From Spongilla lacustris (Eukaryota; Porifera; Demospongiae; Spongillida; Spongillidae), in assembly GCA_949361645.1 (NCBI GenBank), contig OX442427.1, forward strand, positions 8,503,709-8,567,708: 64,000 bases of DNA, in the 5' to 3' direction. Under the pieces are notes generated by a model. It saw only the letters and a list, made by a program, of their open reading frames with translations, had not been told where the DNA came from and did no database searches. Numbering within the stretch: position 1 is the stretch's first letter; every line of letters starts with the position of its first letter. The translations under genes and the position numbers were made by a program. Positions 61,001 through 64,000 of this stretch are shown here, one piece after another.

Positions 61001-61228
61001 CCCTACGTCCTTAGTCATCACGAACAATGGGGAATGGACAATGCCATCGTAAAGTGTGTCCTCTGGCTTCTGCTGTCAGAGAACAGCTCAATGGGAAGAG
61101 CCGAAAGGCTCCAGTACCTGGGGGACGAGGAACACTCTCTGGTGACTCCGGCCACCAGAGAGCTGTTTCGAAGAATGGAGTGCCCCTTTCCCATTGACAG
61201 CAGAAAGAGACAGAGGACACACTCTTAA
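57035..61228 (+). CDS. SET-domain-like protein (five exons, 901 aa)
   Basis: The model joins 57035-57173, 57279-57338, 57753-57803, 58240-58290 and 58824-61228, giving 901 residues. Every junction is phase 1. Acceptors read CACCAG|CTGGT and donors of exons 2-4 read GCTG|GTATGT. An ATG at 58,802 is inside intron 4, so a single-exon reading from there is wrong. Residues 1-46 are a short helical start, and 47-100 are three GSPS...SSYTP repeats, one per small exon. Residues ~102-310 are a helical, Cys-containing region (GGCATCQACDF), ~340-408 a VADVPP array, and ~420-660 unrecognised. Residues ~665-830 fit a divergent SET domain: STIPGAGMAAF, IPEGARICLYSDQL, DGANFGRLVNQ, and VVASKTI...IELLGNYGIGYW. 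SET proteins methylate lysines using AdoMet. The usual NHxC motif is VNQG here, so activity is uncertain. A basic KRQR tail may direct it to the nucleus. Confidence 0.65.
57279..58290 (+). repeat. Tandem exon duplication with ~490-bp intron-exon unit
   Basis: The exon at 57,753-57,803 and its downstream intron are repeated almost exactly at 58,240-58,290. Introns 2 and 3 share CTTCGATGCTTACTACAATA, paired (GT)n tracts, AAGAACCATACACATTCTTT and TTCGACCATTTAAACTTACC. Exons 3 and 4 are identical (51 bp). Exon 2 (60 bp) is a diverged relative with three extra codons. All three are phase 1-1, so each duplication adds 17-20 residues without breaking the frame. Confidence 0.92.
59540..59747 (+). repeat. 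Coding 18-bp repeat (VADVPP hexapeptide)
   Basis: About twelve copies of GTGGCTGATGTACCCCCA encode VADVPP, with one EADVPP, one VADVSP and one unit missing the first codon. The array starts after a proline-rich GTPPPGTPPP stretch. It is in frame with the SET-like gene and probably forms an extended, acidic-hydrophobic linker that can change length by slippage. Long frames on the opposite strand (GTSATG repeats) are shadows. Confidence 0.93.
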
Positions 61229-61256
61229 TCCACCAGTCCTGACCTTCCTACTTCTG

Positions 61257-63310
61257 CCAGGCCACACCCTGACCCGGCCTTTCCTCTGACCAGCCAGCAA
61301 GTGCCAGCCAAACCACCTCCAGACATTTGTACTAGACCCGGCCCTTCCTCTGACCAGCCAGCCAGTGCCAGCCAAACCACCTCCAGACATTTGTACTAGA
61401 CCCGACCTTTCCTCTGACCAGCCAGCCAGTGCCAGCCAAACCACCTCCAGACATTTGTACTAGACCCGACCTTTCCTCTGACCAGCCAGCCTGTGCCAGC
61501 CAAACCACCTCCAGACATTTGTACTAGACCCGACCTTTCCTCTGACCAGCCAGCCAGTGCCAGCCAAACCACCTCCAGACATTTGTACTAGACCCGACCT
61601 TTCCTCTGACCAGCCAGCCTGTGCCGGCCAAACCACCTCCAGACATTTGTACTAGACCCGACCTTTCCTCTGACCAGCCAGCCAGTGCCGGCCAAACCAC
61701 CTCCAGACATTTGTACTAGACCCGACCTTTCCTCTGACCAGCCAGCCAGTGCCAGCCAAACCACCTCCAGACATTTGTACTAGACCCGACCTTTCCTCTG
61801 ACCAGCCAGCCAGTGCCAGCCAAACCACCTCCAGACATTTGTACTAGACCCGACCTTTCCTCTGACCAGCCAGCCAGTGCCAGCCAAACCACCTCCAGAC
61901 ATTTGTACTAGACCCGACCTTTCCTCTGACCAGCCAGCCAGTGCCAGCCAAACCACCTCCAGACATTTGTACTAGACCCGACCTTTCCTCTGACCAGCCA
62001 GCCAGTGCCAGCCAAACCACCTCCAGACATTTGTACTAGACCCGACCTTTCCTCTGACCAGCCAGCCAGTGCCAGCCAAACCACCTCCAGACATTTGTAC
62101 TAGACCCGACCTTTCCTCGGACCAGCCAGCCAGTGCCAGCCAAACCACCTCCAGACATTTGTACTAGACCCGACCTTTCCTCTGACCAGCCAGCCAGTGC
62201 CAGCCAAACCACCTCCAGACATTTGTACTAGACCCAACCTTTCCTCTGACCAGCCAGCCAGTGCCAGCCAAACCACCTCCAGACATTTGTACTAGACCCG
62301 ACCTTTCCTCTGACCAGCCAGCCAGTGCCAGCCAAACCACCTCCAGACATTTGTACTAGACCCGACCTTTCCTCTGACCAGCCAGCCGGTGCCAGCCAAA
62401 CCACCTCCAGACATTTGTACTAGACCCGACCTTTCCTCTGACCAGCCAGCCAGTGCCAGCCAAACCACCTCCAGACATTTGTACTAGACCCGACCTTTCC
62501 TCTGACCAGCCAGCCAGTGCCAGCCAAACCACCTCCAGACATTTGTACTAGACCCGACCTTTCCTCTGACCAGCCAGCCAGTGCCAGCCAAACCACCTCC
62601 AGACATTTGTACTAGACCCGACCTTTCCTCTGACCAGCCAGCCAGTGCCAGCCAAACCACCTCCAGACATTTGTACTAGACCCGACCTTTCCTCTGACCA
62701 GCCAGCCAGTGCCAGCCAAACCACCTCCAGACATTTGTACTAGACCCGACCTTTCCTCTGACCAGCCAGCCAGTGCCAGCCAAACCACCTCCAGACATTT
62801 GTACTAGACCCGACCTTTCCTCTGACCAGCCAGCCAGTGCCAGCCAAACCACCTCCAGACATTTGTACTAGACCCGACCTTTCCTCTGACCAGCCAGCCA
62901 GTGCCAGCCAAACCACCTCCAGACATTTGTACTAGACCCGACCTTTCCTCTGACCAGCCAGCCAGTGCCAGCCAAACCACCTCCAGACATTTGTACTAGA
63001 CCCGACCTTTCCTCTGACCAGCCAGCCAGTGCCGGCCAAACCACCTCCAGACATTTGTACTAGACCCGACCTTTCCTCTGACCAGCCAGCCTGTGCCAGC
63101 CAAACCACCTCCAGACATTTGTACTAGACCCGGCCTTTCCTCTGACCAGCCAGCCAGTGCCAGCCAAACCACCTCCAGACATTTGTACTAGACCCGGCTA
63201 TTCCTCTGACCAGCCAGCCAGTGCCAGCCAAACCACCTCCAGACATTTGTACTAGACCCAACCGTCTGACCAGCCAGCCAGTGCCAAACCACCTCCAGAC
63301 ATGTACTAGA
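61257..63310. repeat. 64-bp minisatellite, 31 regular copies
   Basis: AGACATTTGTACTAGACCC occurs at 61,321 and then every 64 bp up to 63,241 (1,920 bp, exactly 30 periods), with a shortened last unit at 63,297. Units also contain TTTCCTCTGACCAGCCAGCC and GTGCCAGCCAAACCACCTCC. Differences are few (A/G in CCAGCC versus CCGGCC, CCTGTG versus CCAGTG, rare GACCCAACC) and cluster near the ends. Because 64 is not a multiple of three, the array cannot encode a simple peptide repeat. It starts about 30 bp after the SET-like stop codon, so it may lie in the 3' UTR. Confidence 0.97.
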
Positions 63311-63761
63311 ACTTTTGGTACTGCCTATAGGAATGCTTGGAAGTTGTGATGTTGCAACCATCACCTCTTTGTATACTTGTATACTGTTACTAGCATTCTT
63401 GTTGAGCTATTGATGTTTATTAAAAATTATAATCACAGCCAATGTCAAACTAAGTACATTGTGTGCAAGGTGTTGAGGGAGGGGGAGGCGTGTCTATGTC
63501 CTACATGGTGCAGAAAAAAATGCCTACCAAATGGGACACCCACTTAGAGATTCATTCTACAAGCTTAGAGGATTATTAGCTACAACACACATTCTCCTTA
63601 GTGACCCTCACACTTGCCAAACGGTGCTGGGCTTGTCACGTGGACTTCACGTGATGTGGGAGGGGGAGGCGTGGCTATGTCCCACGTGGTACAGAAATAT
63701 GTCTACCACATAATACACACTTTGAGATATCATTCTACAAGTTGAGAAGATATTAGCTACA
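63311..63761. repeat. Unassigned DNA with a ~180-bp tandem pair
   Basis: GGAGGGGGAGGCGTGTCTATG (63,478) and GGAGGGGGAGGCGTGGCTATG (63,659) begin two related segments that also share TTCATTCTACAAG-like and TATTAGCTACAACA sequences. The second ends at the (CA)n tract. No gene is supported. Confidence 0.75.

Positions 63762-64000
<239 letters not shown>

Noticed and set aside
61088..61444. 118-codon minus-strand frame over the end of the SET-like gene and the minisatellite
   Set aside because: Antisense to the coding exon and extended only by the repeat.

Overview
This window looks like nuclear DNA of a metazoan, most likely a marine invertebrate and possibly a sponge; the species cannot be named from sequence alone. 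The supporting signs are short GT-AG introns that often end in a TGCATGCAG-like acceptor, TTAGGG telomere-type repeats, a CR1/L2-like non-LTR retrotransposon, MITEs with clear target-site duplications, and very abundant satellites and (CA)n tracts. There is no operon organisation, CRISPR array, rRNA or convincing tRNA. Gene density is low and most of the 64 kb is repeat.

Layout. 1-4.87 kb is a satellite with a 2.28-kb higher-order repeat. 4.89-13.7 kb is block A of a segmental duplication whose partner, block B, lies at 38.07-43.6 kb. Block A carries two insertions absent from B: a 1.26-kb TIR element with a THAP zinc-finger fragment (6,069-7,328) and a nearly complete minus-strand LINE (about 9,916-13,671). 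Block B carries a 1.23-kb hAT-like MITE absent from A. 13.7-16.9 kb holds a broken Arg/Tyr/Asn-Pro repeat gene and a direct repeat pair. 16.98-25.94 kb is a ~190-bp satellite (about 46 monomers) that ends in one inverted monomer, followed by G-rich telomere-like DNA with a hammerhead-like motif. 28.07-29.63 kb is the first of three tyrosine-recombinase genes. 29.8-38.0 kb is mainly degenerate repeats, including a 234-bp tandem duplication that carries three consecutive GC-rich hairpins.

The right third is the most gene-like part. Two tandem units each begin with a TTAGGG-containing block and contain a tyrosine-recombinase gene: unit 1 (46.09-51.44 kb) has a truncated, frameshifted copy and unit 2 (51.44-56.6 kb) has an intact five-exon copy of 526 aa. 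Next on the same strand is a five-exon gene (57,035-61,228, 901 aa) whose C-terminal part resembles a divergent SET domain. Three of its small exons are tandem phase-1 duplicates, it encodes a VADVPP hexapeptide array, and a very regular 64-bp minisatellite follows its stop codon.

The strongest candidate for something undescribed is the family of intron-containing tyrosine recombinases. All three copies lie downstream of a same-orientation TTAGGG tract, and one carries an extra C-terminal domain. Whether they are a mobile element (Crypton-like) or host genes in a subtelomere-like tandem unit cannot be decided here. The intergenic DNA was read by eye, so repeat boundaries are approximate unless a TIR or TSD fixes them.
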